Source: Microbacterium trichothecenolyticum
GTDB lineage: Bacteria; Actinomycetota; Actinomycetes; Actinomycetales; Microbacteriaceae
DNA length: 64,000 bases
NCBI RefSeq assembly: GCF_000956465.1
Contig: NZ_JYJA01000039.1
Location: forward strand, 248,001-312,000
Direction of reading: 5' to 3'
Position 1 is the stretch's first letter; each line of letters opens with the position of its first letter. This document shows positions 41,267-50,205 of this stretch, in pieces. Both the position numbers and the translations under genes were made by a program. The notes beneath the pieces were generated by a model that did no database searches, was not told the DNA's origin, and was given only the letters and a program-made list of their open reading frames with translations.

Positions 41267-43453
41267 TCAATTCAGTTGCGGCACCGACTCCTCGAGTATT
41301 GCTCTCACTGAGGGAGCGATGAAGCGCATGTACGCCTCCGTGGCATGGGTTACGTCTGCGCGGACGACGAACCCTGCAACCTGGATCGGGCATGTGCCAG
41401 ACGCGCAAAACAGCGAATCCGTTTGGACCAACGTCGCGCCACCTGCGGCGCGGCTCAACAGCGACGTCGCGGAACGATGCTCCTCGGGAACCGGCCGGTT
41501 GCAGTTCGCTGGGCTACCTGCCGCCGTATAACAGTCGCCGAGCGCAACCGTTCGAGGCAGGGCTGGCAATACCACGACTGATCGCTCGGTTGAAGCGAAC
41601 GACTTCAGCGTCGACGCGACCGCCGCCTGTAGCTGAGCCTGGCCTCCCTCTGCTACTCGCGCCGCTGTCGAATCGGTCTGCGAGGCAACCACGAGTTGCG
41701 GATTGAGGCGGGCGATCTCGGTTGGCACCCATGAGTGATACTCATCGCATTTCGGATGGGCTGAGCCATCGCTCGTCGTAAGCGAGATGTTTGCGAATCC
41801 GCACTGCTGCATTGTGAGAACGTGGATCTTCCACCCCTCGTTGGTGAGGGCATCCTCGAGGGCGGGGAGCCAACTGATGGCGACGGAGTCACCGACGAGA
41901 ACGGCTGTCTTAGGCGCATTCGCGTCGCCGTACACGCATCTCGCTGCGACGGAGGTGAAGTCTGCTTCGGCCCCGCGCTCACCCGCCAGACACCCATCCT
42001 GCACCCACGCATCGACCTTCGAGTTCGATCCGATCTCGTCGATAGACGGGGTTAGCGATGGCCACGTCGTCGCGCGGGATGCCGCTACGATCTCAGCTGT
42101 CAACGCGTCGGCCTGGGTAGAAGGCTCTGATGCGGAAGCGTCGGCGAAGTAGTCTTTCGGTTCGTAGGCGATGGCTGGTCGCGGAGTCAGCAGTGGTGTG
42201 AGCGCAAGAGCAACGAGCGCGGCGGTGACGACGCTGGCCCCTGCCAGCAGCCCCAGCCCGGCTTCCCGCGCATTCTCGCTCCGCCATGCCTTCCACGCCC
42301 GATGCCCACGGCTTACCCAAAGCGGAGACTTCCAAAGCGGGCGCTCGACAGTGTGGTACGCGGCAATCGCGAGGCCAAATCCAACGATGGCGATTCCGAA
42401 GTACACGGCCTCGCCCGCACTGGGGAATAGCGCGATGCCAAAGACGATGACGGGAAAGTGCCACAGGTAGAGGCTGTAGGAGATGTTCCCTATGTAAACG
42501 GAGACCGGATTGGTCAATGGCCAGAGGAAGCGAGACTCAGCGCCAACACCTGAAGCGATCACGAGGGTGGTAGCGAGCGTGGGCAGCAGGGCCCACGGGG
42601 CCGGCCACACAGTCTCAGGGGTGATCACGAAACAAGCCGCGATCATGGCAGACAGCCCGACGTAGGCCATCACGACACGAGCCGCTCCTGCTAGCCGCGA
42701 GAAGATGGGCGCGGCAACGGCAAGCAACGCGCCGATTCCGAGTTCCCACGTTCGGGTCACCGTCGAGAAGTAGGCGAGCGTCGGCGAGGACACCGACTGT
42801 ACGAGCGCCCATCCAAAAGACGCGACGGAGATGGCCGCGATGGTTGTGCCTGCGATCGCCCGCGTACGCGCGCTGGACTTTTTCCCGAACCCGGCAAAGA
42901 CCACAAGCAGTCCGAGAAGCAGCCATGGCCAGACGAAGTAGAACTGCTCCTCGACGGACAGCGACCAGTAGTGCTGCAACGGCGAGACCGCGCTTCCTTG
43001 CTGGAAGTAGTCCGTCCCCTCCAGGGCGAAGTTCCAGTTCGCGAAGAAGAAGAAGCTCGCCACCGCGTCCCAGGCAATACTCCACGCGCGTTGACCGGAA
43101 AAGGCCAGGAACGACAACCACACCGTGACGACGAGCACTAGCGTCGCGGCGGGCACGATCCGCTTGGCGCGACTGATATAGAACTTCTTCGCCGAGATGT
43201 GACCCGACTTGTCATACTCGCGAAGAAGTAGGCCGGTGATCAGGAACCCTGAAATCACGAAGAACATGTCGACGCCGACAAAGCCGCCTGTCGGCCAGCC
43301 GATCATGTGATCGAGGAAGACCACTAGGACCGCGAGCGCGCGAAGGCCTTGGAGGTCTCGGCGAAAGCTCGATGGGCGCGCGGTGCTTGATCGCGTGTTG
43401 CGCACGCGAGACGACAGGACCGCTGTCGACGCCTCAGGAGCCAACGTGCTCAT
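41267..43453 (-). CDS. OafA-type acyltransferase with SGNH domain (polysaccharide locus)
   Basis: 728 residues from ATG 43453. The acyltransferase-3 membrane domain (about 25-420) shows RRDLQGLRALAVLVVFLDHM, GGFVGVDMFFVISGFLITGL and YWSLSVEEQFYFVWPWLLL. The C-terminal SGNH-like domain has AVLVGDSVAISWLPALEDAL. It probably O-acetylates the capsule repeat unit. It overlaps the upstream glycosyltransferase end by 20 nt. It is a second, diverged copy of the type encoded at 12136-14148. Confidence 0.92.
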   Translation of the reverse strand: MSTLAPEASTAVLSSRVRNTRSSTARPSSFRRDLQGLRALAVLVVFLDHMIGWPTGGFVGVDMFFVISGFLITGLLLREYDKSGHISAKKFYISRAKRIVPAATLVLVVTVWLSFLAFSGQRAWSIAWDAVASFFFFANWNFALEGTDYFQQGSAVSPLQHYWSLSVEEQFYFVWPWLLLGLLVVFAGFGKKSSARTRAIAGTTIAAISVASFGWALVQSVSSPTLAYFSTVTRTWELGIGALLAVAAPIFSRLAGAARVVMAYVGLSAMIAACFVITPETVWPAPWALLPTLATTLVIASGVGAESRFLWPLTNPVSVYIGNISYSLYLWHFPVIVFGIALFPSAGEAVYFGIAIVGFGLAIAAYHTVERPLWKSPLWVSRGHRAWKAWRSENAREAGLGLLAGASVVTAALVALALTPLLTPRPAIAYEPKDYFADASASEPSTQADALTAEIVAASRATTWPSLTPSIDEIGSNSKVDAWVQDGCLAGERGAEADFTSVAARCVYGDANAPKTAVLVGDSVAISWLPALEDALTNEGWKIHVLTMQQCGFANISLTTSDGSAHPKCDEYHSWVPTEIARLNPQLVVASQTDSTAARVAEGGQAQLQAAVASTLKSFASTERSVVVLPALPRTVALGDCYTAAGSPANCNRPVPEEHRSATSLLSRAAGGATLVQTDSLFCASGTCPIQVAGFVVRADVTHATEAYMRFIAPSVRAILEESVPQLN

Positions 43454-44540
43454 CGACCCAGGAGCGGATCTCCTCGTCGAAGCGCTCCGCGCTGAACTCG
43501 CGCGCTCGTGCAGCGACGGCTGACCGATCGACTGCCGCGGCCACCTCGACGGCCCGGCGCAGCTCCGACGCGTCCTCCGATTCGAAGAAGGTTCCCGCCA
43601 CCGGGGCAGCGACGCTTTCTCGCGCACCACCGATGCTGTTGACGATGACCGGTGTGCCCGTCGCCATCGCCTCGACGGGCATGATGCCGAAGTCTTCGAT
43701 GGGTGGGAACACGAAGACGAGGGCGCGCTGGTACAGGGCGTACAGCAGTGCGTCACTGGGCCGATGCACGAAGTGCACGGGTACCCGCGCCTCCGCCGCG
43801 CGGGCACGCAGCGAATCCTCGTCGGGTCCCGTGCCGGCAAGGACGACGGGAACATCGGCAGCCTCACCAGCCGCGATGACGAGGTCGAGTCGCTTGTATG
43901 AGACGAACCGCGAGGCGCCGAGCACGTACTGGGGAGGAAGCGCCTCCAACTGGGCGGCTTCCTCGGCGGTCAGCTCGTCCGCCCAGTCCGTGATCGCCTG
44001 GATGCGGCTGGTCTCGACCGGCGGGTAGATGACAGTGGCGTCCCGGTGCCAAGCCTCGCGAATCCGACCTGCGATGAACTCGCTGTTGGCAGCGATGCTC
44101 GTCGCAGATGTGGCGCGCTTGCGGTCGATCGGCTTGAAGAGCGCCCCGATGGCGCGCGCGGGGAGCGACGCGCCGCGCAGGTCGAGGTCCGGCGCCCAGA
44201 TGTACCGAGCCGGAGTGTGCACGTAGACGAACTTCGGTACCGGGCCGGAGCTGAGAGTGATCTGGTGGGCGAACAGGTGCGAGCTCACCAGCATCCAATC
44301 AGCGGACTCCTTGCGATTGCGCCACGTGGCGGGCATCAGAGGAAGCGCCGCCGCCTTTCGGCCACGCAGTGGCGAACCGGCCAGCCAGGTCTCCCGCGTG
44401 CGCGCGGGATCGAAGCGATGCGGTGCGTCGTTCCAAAGGCACAGAAGGTCGGCATCGGGGTAGATGTCCGCCAGCCGCGCGAAGACGTTCTCGGATCCAC
44501 CGTTCTTGGCGATCCATTCGTGGACGAGCAAGCCTTTCAT
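43434..44540 (-). CDS. GT4-family glycosyltransferase
   Basis: 368 residues from ATG 44540. The N-terminus is MKGLLVHEWIAKNGGSENVF, and the GT4 donor site is visible as YVLGASRFVSYKRLDLVIAA, VVLAGTGPDEDSLRARA and FVFPPIEDFGIMPVEAMATG. It is similar in plan to mannosyltransferases of the WbaZ type. The start overlaps the sugar transferase stop by one base (TGATG), so it is coupled to it. Confidence 0.9.
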   Translation of the reverse strand: MKGLLVHEWIAKNGGSENVFARLADIYPDADLLCLWNDAPHRFDPARTRETWLAGSPLRGRKAAALPLMPATWRNRKESADWMLVSSHLFAHQITLSSGPVPKFVYVHTPARYIWAPDLDLRGASLPARAIGALFKPIDRKRATSATSIAANSEFIAGRIREAWHRDATVIYPPVETSRIQAITDWADELTAEEAAQLEALPPQYVLGASRFVSYKRLDLVIAAGEAADVPVVLAGTGPDEDSLRARAAEARVPVHFVHRPSDALLYALYQRALVFVFPPIEDFGIMPVEAMATGTPVIVNSIGGARESVAAPVAGTFFESEDASELRRAVEVAAAVDRSAVAARAREFSAERFDEEIRSWVDEHVGS

Positions 44541-46096
44541 CAGTGCGCCGTCTCCCCGGGGGACAGGACCGCTTTCACGGTCTTGAAGAGGATGCCCAGG
44601 TCGCCGACGAGCGACCAGTTTTCCACGTAGTAGAGGTCCAGTCGAACGGTCTGCTCCCAGTCGAGGGTGCTGCGGCCGCTCACCTGCCAGAGCCCCGTGA
44701 TGCCGGGGCGGGCGAGCAGGCGCCGGCGGGCGGCATCCGTATAGAGCGCCACCTCCGCGGCGATCTGCGGGCGCGGGCCAACGAGGCTCATCGAACCGCC
44801 GAGCACGTTGAACAGTTGGGGGAGCTCGTCGAGCGAGTACTTGCGGATGAACTTGCCGACCGGCGTGATGCGCGGGTCGTCCTTCACCTTGAACAGCGGC
44901 TGCTCGCTCGTGCCCTGCGCCTCGAGGAGCGCCTTGAGCTCGGCATCCGCCCCGACGCGCATCGAACGGAACTTGTTCATCTTGAACGGTTCGCCCCGCA
45001 GCCCGATGCGCTCCTGGCGGTACAGCAGCGGGCCCGGGCTGGTCGCCTTGACGCCGATGGCGACGGCGAGCAGCACCGGCGAGGCGAGCAGAATCAGCAG
45101 GCTCGACGACACGATGTCGAACGTGCGCTTCACGACACGCTGGCCGCGCGTGAACCGCGGCGTCTCGACGTGGATCAACGGCAGACCCGACACCGGCCGG
45201 GTGTGCACGCGCGGCCCCGCGATGTCGATGATGCTCGGCGCCAGCACCAGGTGCTGACGGCCGGCCTCCAGACCCCACGAGATCTCTTTCACCTTGTCGA
45301 TCGGCAGTTCGTCGGTGCTCGTCACCACCACGGTGTCGGCATCCGTCGACGCGAGCGCCCGGTCGATCGCCGACACGCTTCCCATGATCGGGATGTCGGT
45401 GCCCTCGATCGTCGCCGCGATCCGGCCGCTGGGAACGCACGCGCCGACCACGTGGTAGCCCGCCCACGGGGTGCGCCGCAACTCGTTCGCGATCTGCACC
45501 ACCGACTGCTCAGAGCCGACGAGAAGAACGCGGGCCGAGTACGCGCCGCTGAGGCGCTGCGAGACGAGCCACTTGCGCCACAGCCAGCGCACGAACAGCA
45601 GCACGGCGATTCCGGCTGGAAGGCTGATGAGCAGGTAGCCGCGCGCGAGGTCGATCTGGAACAGGAACGCGAGGATCGCGATCGAGCCGAACACGAGGTA
45701 GCTCGCCCGCACCACCCGCACGTACTCTGTCGGCCCCGTGCCGATGACGCGGTCGCTGCGCGAGTCGATGAGGCTCAGCGCCCACATCCAGACGATGACG
45801 AGAACAGCGGAGAACATCCAGTACGACACGTCGCTGAGCCGCGCATCAGCCCGGATCGACACTTCGGCGTTGCCGAAGCCGAACCAGGCGATCTGGGTGC
45901 CGTAGACCACCCAGATCAGCACGAGCAGATCGGTGAACCACACGTTGCGCGCGTAGCGGCGACGCCAGTCCGCGCGCCCTTGCCGGCGTGTGGCCGCTGG
46001 CGGCGGCGATGCGGGCGCGCCGGAGGAAGCGGGCACGGACGAGTCCGCTTCGTTCTGCGACGACATCGTCGCGTCGAGTTCGATGTTCGACGTCAC
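44540..46096 (-). CDS. Undecaprenyl-phosphate sugar-1-phosphate transferase
   Basis: 518 residues. Four N-terminal helices (about 50-175), a CoA-binding-like domain, a fifth helix (about 330-350) and the bacterial sugar transferase domain with KRTFDIVSSSLLILLASPVL, FKMNKFRSMRVGADAE, YSLDELPQLFNVLGGSMSLV and GPRPQ. It loads the first sugar on the lipid carrier and starts repeat-unit synthesis (WbaP/WcaJ type). GTG 46096 has GGGGGG about 7 nt upstream; ATG 46066 is an alternative. Confidence 0.93.
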   Translation of the reverse strand: MTSNIELDATMSSQNEADSSVPASSGAPASPPPAATRRQGRADWRRRYARNVWFTDLLVLIWVVYGTQIAWFGFGNAEVSIRADARLSDVSYWMFSAVLVIVWMWALSLIDSRSDRVIGTGPTEYVRVVRASYLVFGSIAILAFLFQIDLARGYLLISLPAGIAVLLFVRWLWRKWLVSQRLSGAYSARVLLVGSEQSVVQIANELRRTPWAGYHVVGACVPSGRIAATIEGTDIPIMGSVSAIDRALASTDADTVVVTSTDELPIDKVKEISWGLEAGRQHLVLAPSIIDIAGPRVHTRPVSGLPLIHVETPRFTRGQRVVKRTFDIVSSSLLILLASPVLLAVAIGVKATSPGPLLYRQERIGLRGEPFKMNKFRSMRVGADAELKALLEAQGTSEQPLFKVKDDPRITPVGKFIRKYSLDELPQLFNVLGGSMSLVGPRPQIAAEVALYTDAARRRLLARPGITGLWQVSGRSTLDWEQTVRLDLYYVENWSLVGDLGILFKTVKAVLSPGETAH

Positions 46097-46239
46097 AGGT
46101 TGCCCCCCGGCAGCTGTTCATTTGTGTGTAGGGACGGATCGCACCGGGGCTCACACCCCGCCGCATTCCTTTCGGCACCGTCGCCGGAACCGATTGCCGA
46201 CCGCGAATTCCCGAGGCGGACGGCTACCGGTCGTTCGTG

Positions 46240-47703
46240 TCAGACCGACGTGCGCCGACGCGCCCCGCGCGGCTCGTCGTTCTTCGCAGCCTTCTTCGCC
46301 TTCGTCTTCGCCTGGTTCGGCGCCTTGCCGCGCTCGACGGCGTGCCCGTAGCCATAGCCGTACCCATAGCCGTACCCGTAGCCGTACGAATCGGGTCCGC
46401 GCGTGGGGACCATCGACAGCACGACGCCGGCGACCTTCGCTCCGACCGTGGAGAGCGCGTCGAGAGCGCCGTTCAACTGATGGCGGTTGGTCCGCCCGGC
46501 GGCCACCACCACGAGCGCGCCGCTGGTGGCCTTGGCGAGGATCGCCGCATCGGTGACGGGCAGCAGGGGAGGAGCGTCGCACAGCACCACGTCGAACTCC
46601 TTCTCGAGCGACTGGAGAAGATCGTGCATGCGCTGCGAACCGAGCAGCTCGCTCGGGTTCGGGGGGATGCGCCCGGCCGGCAGCACGAACATGCTGCGCT
46701 GACCCCACGGGAGCATCACATCGCCGACCTGCGCGCGGCCGATCAGCACATCGGTGAGCCCCGCGCCCCCCTCGATGCCGAGATACTCGGCCACCTTCGG
46801 CTTGCGCAGGTCGGTGTCGATGAGCGCCACGCGCTTGCCGGCGTCGGCGAGCGCGATGGCGAGGTTGATGGTCGACGTCGACTTGCCCTCGCTGGGAAGG
46901 CTCGACGTGATGACGAAGCTCGCGCGGCCGCCCATGTCGAGGAACTGCAGGTTGGTTCGCAGCGCCCGGAAGGTCTCGGCGCGCGGGCTGGCCGGGTCGT
47001 CGTGGACGATGAGCGGGCGGTCCTTGGCCTTCGGATCGAACGCGATCGCACCGATGATCGGGGTGTCGGTGACCAGCTCGATGTCGCGCGGGGTGCGGAT
47101 GCGCGTGTCGAGCACCGAGCGCAGCACGGCGATGCCGATGCCGAGGGCGAGGCCGACCAGGCCGCCCAGCGCAAGGTTCAGCGGGATGTTGGGGCTGGCG
47201 GGAGTCTGCGGCGGCAGTGCATCGCGCACACGTGAGAGGCGAACCGGGCTCGTGGTCGAGTCGGCGGGGGTCTCGAGCTTCTCGACGGTCTCGGTGAGGC
47301 TTGCGCCGAGGGCATTCGCGACATCGGCGGCGAGCACGGGATCAGGATCGGTCACCGTGATCGTGATCAGCTGCGTGTTGAGCGTGTTCGTTCCGCTCAC
47401 CACACTCGCCAAGCCGCTGGCCGACGTGTCGAGCCCGAGCTCTGCGATCACCGGGTTCATCACCACCGGCGTCGTCACGAGGTTCGCGTACGTCGTCATG
47501 CGCGACTGCGTGAAGGACGAGCCCTGCTGCAGCTCCTGCACGGTGCCGCTCGTCTGTGTCGACACGAAGACCGTGCTCGATGCTTCGTACATCGGGGTGC
47601 GAGTGTAGGAATACGCCGCGGCCACGCCGATACCGAGAATCGTCGCAAGGAGTATTACGAGCCAGTTCTTGCGCAGAATTCGGATGTAGTCGCTGAGTTC
47701 CAT
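46240..47703 (-). CDS. Wzc-like chain-length determinant / BY-type tyrosine kinase
   Basis: 487 residues from ATG 47703 (MELSDYIRILRKNWLVILLA). The Wzz domain has two helices (about 15-35 and 175-195). The BY-kinase domain follows with Walker A SSLPSEGKSTST, A' VALIDTDLRKP and B DVVLCDAPP. The tail has seven consecutive Tyr-Gly pairs and then a Lys/Ala/Arg-rich end; Tyr clusters are the autophosphorylation site in this family. It controls polymer length and export with the phosphatase at 47825. Confidence 0.93.
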   Translation of the reverse strand: MELSDYIRILRKNWLVILLATILGIGVAAAYSYTRTPMYEASSTVFVSTQTSGTVQELQQGSSFTQSRMTTYANLVTTPVVMNPVIAELGLDTSASGLASVVSGTNTLNTQLITITVTDPDPVLAADVANALGASLTETVEKLETPADSTTSPVRLSRVRDALPPQTPASPNIPLNLALGGLVGLALGIGIAVLRSVLDTRIRTPRDIELVTDTPIIGAIAFDPKAKDRPLIVHDDPASPRAETFRALRTNLQFLDMGGRASFVITSSLPSEGKSTSTINLAIALADAGKRVALIDTDLRKPKVAEYLGIEGGAGLTDVLIGRAQVGDVMLPWGQRSMFVLPAGRIPPNPSELLGSQRMHDLLQSLEKEFDVVLCDAPPLLPVTDAAILAKATSGALVVVAAGRTNRHQLNGALDALSTVGAKVAGVVLSMVPTRGPDSYGYGYGYGYGYGYGHAVERGKAPNQAKTKAKKAAKNDEPRGARRRTSV

Positions 47704-47803
47704 GGGGCCTTTTCGTCGCTGCTGTGGTGCAGGTTCTCGAACTCCCCAGCTTCCGAACCGCACTCATCCTTACACAAAGGAATTACGCGTACGTCCGCTT
47801 TGC

Positions 47804-47819
47804 GTGACGAGCATGTGAA
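47804..47819. promoter_or_regulatory. GTNAC-type repeat upstream of the Wzc-like gene
   Basis: GTGAC (47804) and GTGAA (47815) are 11 bp apart, and GTCAC-TTT-GTGAC follows at 47824-47836. These lie about 100 bp upstream of ATG 47703, at the end of the phosphatase gene. Confidence 0.35.
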
Positions 47820-47824
47820 CTGCG

Positions 47825-48427
47825 TCACTTTGTGACGAGTGCGGCCGCGAGTACGCGCACCGTCTCGTCGATCGCAGGGGTCAGCTGGGCTGCCGACAGC
47901 TCGTATGTCTCCCACGAGCGTCCGTACGGATCGATGACGTCGTCCTCAGCAGGGTCGGGCGGCGCAGGGTCGACACCGCGCCGCGCCGCGATCAGCGCGA
48001 CCGTCGCGCGAACGCGGGTCGCGGCATCCGCTCCCGTCGCAGCCGCGGCGCGGATCTCGTCGTCGGTGAGGCCCGCCGACAGGCGCGCGAACTCGCGGAC
48101 CGTGAAGGTGGAACGCACTCGGCCGGGCGCGAGTTCGACGACCTTCCGGCGATGATCGCGCGTCATGGCCAGCGTCAGCACCAGATCGGAAGAGCCGAGG
48201 TCGGCCTCTGTGAGGAAGCGGGAGCGGTGTGCGGCCGAGTCGTCCGCCGGCACGCCGAGACGCGTGGCGAGCGTCACCGACTCCGCGGTCATCGGAGCGG
48301 CGTTCAGGCCCCGGGTACCCGCACTGCGCACCCTGGCACCGAGCGGCGTGAGCCGTAGACGCAGCAACTGCTCGGCGAGCGGCGAGCGGCAGATGTTGCC
48401 GGTGCACACGGTCAGGATCTCGAACAA
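47825..48427 (-). CDS. Low-molecular-weight protein-tyrosine phosphatase (Wzb-like)
   Basis: 200 residues from TTG 48427, with GGAGG about 9 nt upstream. The P-loop C8-TGNIC-R14-S is at the N-terminus (CX5R), and the general acid Asp lies in VIDPYGRS. It should dephosphorylate the Wzc-like kinase. It is slightly longer than the usual 150 residues owing to the middle segment. It is divergent from the CPBP gene, and the two promoters overlap around 48430-48460. Confidence 0.92.
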   Translation of the reverse strand: MFEILTVCTGNICRSPLAEQLLRLRLTPLGARVRSAGTRGLNAAPMTAESVTLATRLGVPADDSAAHRSRFLTEADLGSSDLVLTLAMTRDHRRKVVELAPGRVRSTFTVREFARLSAGLTDDEIRAAAATGADAATRVRATVALIAARRGVDPAPPDPAEDDVIDPYGRSWETYELSAAQLTPAIDETVRVLAAALVTK

Positions 48428-48447
48428 GGGGTGGCCTCCGGGTCGGG

Positions 48448-48453
48448 TAGCTT
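48448..48453 (+). promoter_or_regulatory. Leaderless -10 box of the CPBP gene
   Basis: TAGCTT, then GGGCTC (6 nt) and the GTG at 48460. There is no ribosome binding site. Confidence 0.6.
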
Positions 48454-48459
48454 GGGCTC

Positions 48460-49224
48460 GTGACGGGTCACTCTATCGATGCCACGCGGCCGGCTGACAC
48501 CGGCGCGGAGCATCGTTCGCGCCGGCCTCGACGCACCGATTGGAGGCTCGGCGGCAGCACGGTGCGCCGCTGGCGCGAGTCGCTGCTGGCGGTCGCCATG
48601 ATCGGTCTGGGACTCGGGATTCTCGTCGGGCTGGCAGCGGCGACGTGGCTGGGCGCGGCGGGAAGCGTGGTGTCGACGATCGCGCTGTGGGCCGGTATGG
48701 CCGTGCCGGTGGTCCTCGCTCTCAGCCGTTCGAGGCCGATGGGCCTGCTGAGATTCCGGGCCATCGACCTGCTCTGGGGCGTCGGGCTCGGGCTGATGCT
48801 GCGACTCGTCCAGGGGTGGATCGAAGGAGCCGACCGGCTGCCGGCGATTGCGACCCTCGACGGTCGCCTGCCGGACGGCTGGTGGTGGTCCGAACTCATC
48901 GCGCCGGTAGTGATCGCGCCGCTGACCGAGGAGTTCTTCTTCCACGGGGTCGTCCTGGTGACGGTGTACTCGATGTTCCGGCGTTCGGTCGGGCGACTTA
49001 CGGCCGGCGGTGCGGCGATCGTCGGCAGCGCCGCGCTGTTCGTGCTGGCGCACAGCATCGTCGGCACGCTCGCGCCCGGCGAAGTGGTCGCGCTCGCGCT
49101 CGTCGGCCTCGTCGGCGGCCTTCTGGTCATGCTCACGGGGCGCATCTGGCCGGCAGTGCTCCTGCATGTCGTCTACAACGCGGTCGGTGTGATGCTGCTG
49201 ATCGCGGGCACGATCCTCGCCTGA
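48460..49224 (+). CDS. CPBP-family intramembrane metalloprotease
   Basis: 254 residues with about seven helices. The CPBP/Abi motifs are TEEFFFHGVVLVTVY (EExxxR class, with His where Arg is usual), ALFVLAHSIVG and HVVYNA. These are intramembrane glutamic or metalloproteases like Rce1, sometimes linked to bacteriocin immunity or protein maturation. GTG 48460 sits 6 nt after TAGCTT. It is on the strand opposite to the polysaccharide genes and need not belong to them. Confidence 0.87.
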   Translation: MTGHSIDATRPADTGAEHRSRRPRRTDWRLGGSTVRRWRESLLAVAMIGLGLGILVGLAAATWLGAAGSVVSTIALWAGMAVPVVLALSRSRPMGLLRFRAIDLLWGVGLGLMLRLVQGWIEGADRLPAIATLDGRLPDGWWWSELIAPVVIAPLTEEFFFHGVVLVTVYSMFRRSVGRLTAGGAAIVGSAALFVLAHSIVGTLAPGEVVALALVGLVGGLLVMLTGRIWPAVLLHVVYNAVGVMLLIAGTILA

Positions 49225-49226
49225 AC

Positions 49227-49257
49227 GGACGGATGCCTCGGGTCGCAGCATCCGTCC
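49227..49257. terminator. GGATGC/GCATCC hairpin between CPBP and galU genes
   Basis: Arms 49227-49236 and 49248-49257 are 10-bp perfect complements with an 11-nt loop. It lies between convergent genes and could serve both. Confidence 0.6.
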
Positions 49258-49271
49258 CGCTTTCACTGTGG

Positions 49272-50165
49272 TCAGGGGAGGGTCGGGGCGAGTTCCTTGA
49301 TCCACGCGGCCAGCTCGGGGCCGAGGTCGTCGCGGTCGAGGGCGAGCTGGATGCTGGACTTGAGGTAGTCGAGCCGGTCGCCGGTGTCGTAGCGGCGACC
49401 GCCGAACACCACGCCGAGCACGGGTCCCGCAATCTGCTCGTCGTCGGCGAGCACCTCGAGCGCATCGGTCAGCTGGATCTCACCGCCCTTGCCGGGTTCG
49501 GTGCGCTCGAGCACGTCGAAGATCTCGGGCTTCAGGACGTAGCGGCCGATGATGGCCAGGTTGCTCGGGGCCTCTTCTGCGGACGGCTTCTCCACCAGGG
49601 CCTTGATCTTCACGAGGTCGGACTCGTCGGTCGTCTCGACATCGGCGCACCCGTAGAGGTGGATCTGGCTCGGGTCGACCTCCATGAGGGCGACCACGGT
49701 GGCCGCTTCGCGCTGGGAGACCTCGATCATGCGCGAGAGCAGCGGGTCGCGTGCGTCGATGAGGTCGTCGCCGAGCAGCACGGCGAACGTCTCGTTGCCC
49801 ACGTGCTTGCGAGCTCGCAGCACGGCGTGACCGAGACCGCGCGGGTCGCCCTGGCGGACGAAATGGACGTCCGCGAGCGAGCTCGGGTGCATCACGCGCT
49901 CGAGCTTGCTCAGGTCGCCCTTGCGGTGGAGCGTGTCTTCGAGCTCGGTGACCCGGTCGAAGTGATTCGCCAGGGCGTTCTTGTTGCGGCCGATGATGAC
50001 GAGGACGTCGTCGATGCCTGCGGCCACCGCCTCCTCGACGACGTACTGGATGGCGGGCTTGTCCACGACAGGCAGCATCTCCTTCGGCATCGCCTTGGTG
50101 GCGGGAAGGAAGCGGGTGCCGAGCCCGGCGGCGGGAATGACTGCTTTGATCGATGGTGCGTTCAT
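49272..50165 (-). CDS. galU: UTP-glucose-1-phosphate uridylyltransferase
   Basis: 297 residues from ATG 50165. Nucleotidyltransferase signature AVIPAAGLGTRFLPATKAMP, KEMLPVVDKPAIQYVVEEAV, and the GalU segments GLGHAVLRARKHVGNE and EKPSAEEAPSNLAIIGRYV. It makes UDP-glucose for the capsule (with ugd) and for other glycans. TAATCT (50178-50173) lies 7 nt before the ATG, so it is leaderless; an inverted repeat at 50206-50227 lies behind it. Confidence 0.96.
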   Translation of the reverse strand: MNAPSIKAVIPAAGLGTRFLPATKAMPKEMLPVVDKPAIQYVVEEAVAAGIDDVLVIIGRNKNALANHFDRVTELEDTLHRKGDLSKLERVMHPSSLADVHFVRQGDPRGLGHAVLRARKHVGNETFAVLLGDDLIDARDPLLSRMIEVSQREAATVVALMEVDPSQIHLYGCADVETTDESDLVKIKALVEKPSAEEAPSNLAIIGRYVLKPEIFDVLERTEPGKGGEIQLTDALEVLADDEQIAGPVLGVVFGGRRYDTGDRLDYLKSSIQLALDRDDLGPELAAWIKELAPTLP

Positions 50166-50172
50166 GAGGAGA

Positions 50173-50178
50173 AGATTA
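50173..50178 (-). promoter_or_regulatory. Leaderless -10 box of galU
   Basis: TAATCT on the minus strand followed by TCTCCTC and ATG 50165. The intervening bases do not resemble a ribosome binding site. Confidence 0.6.
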
Positions 50179-50205
50179 GAGAGCCTGTGTGAACCCCGTG
50201 CTAAG

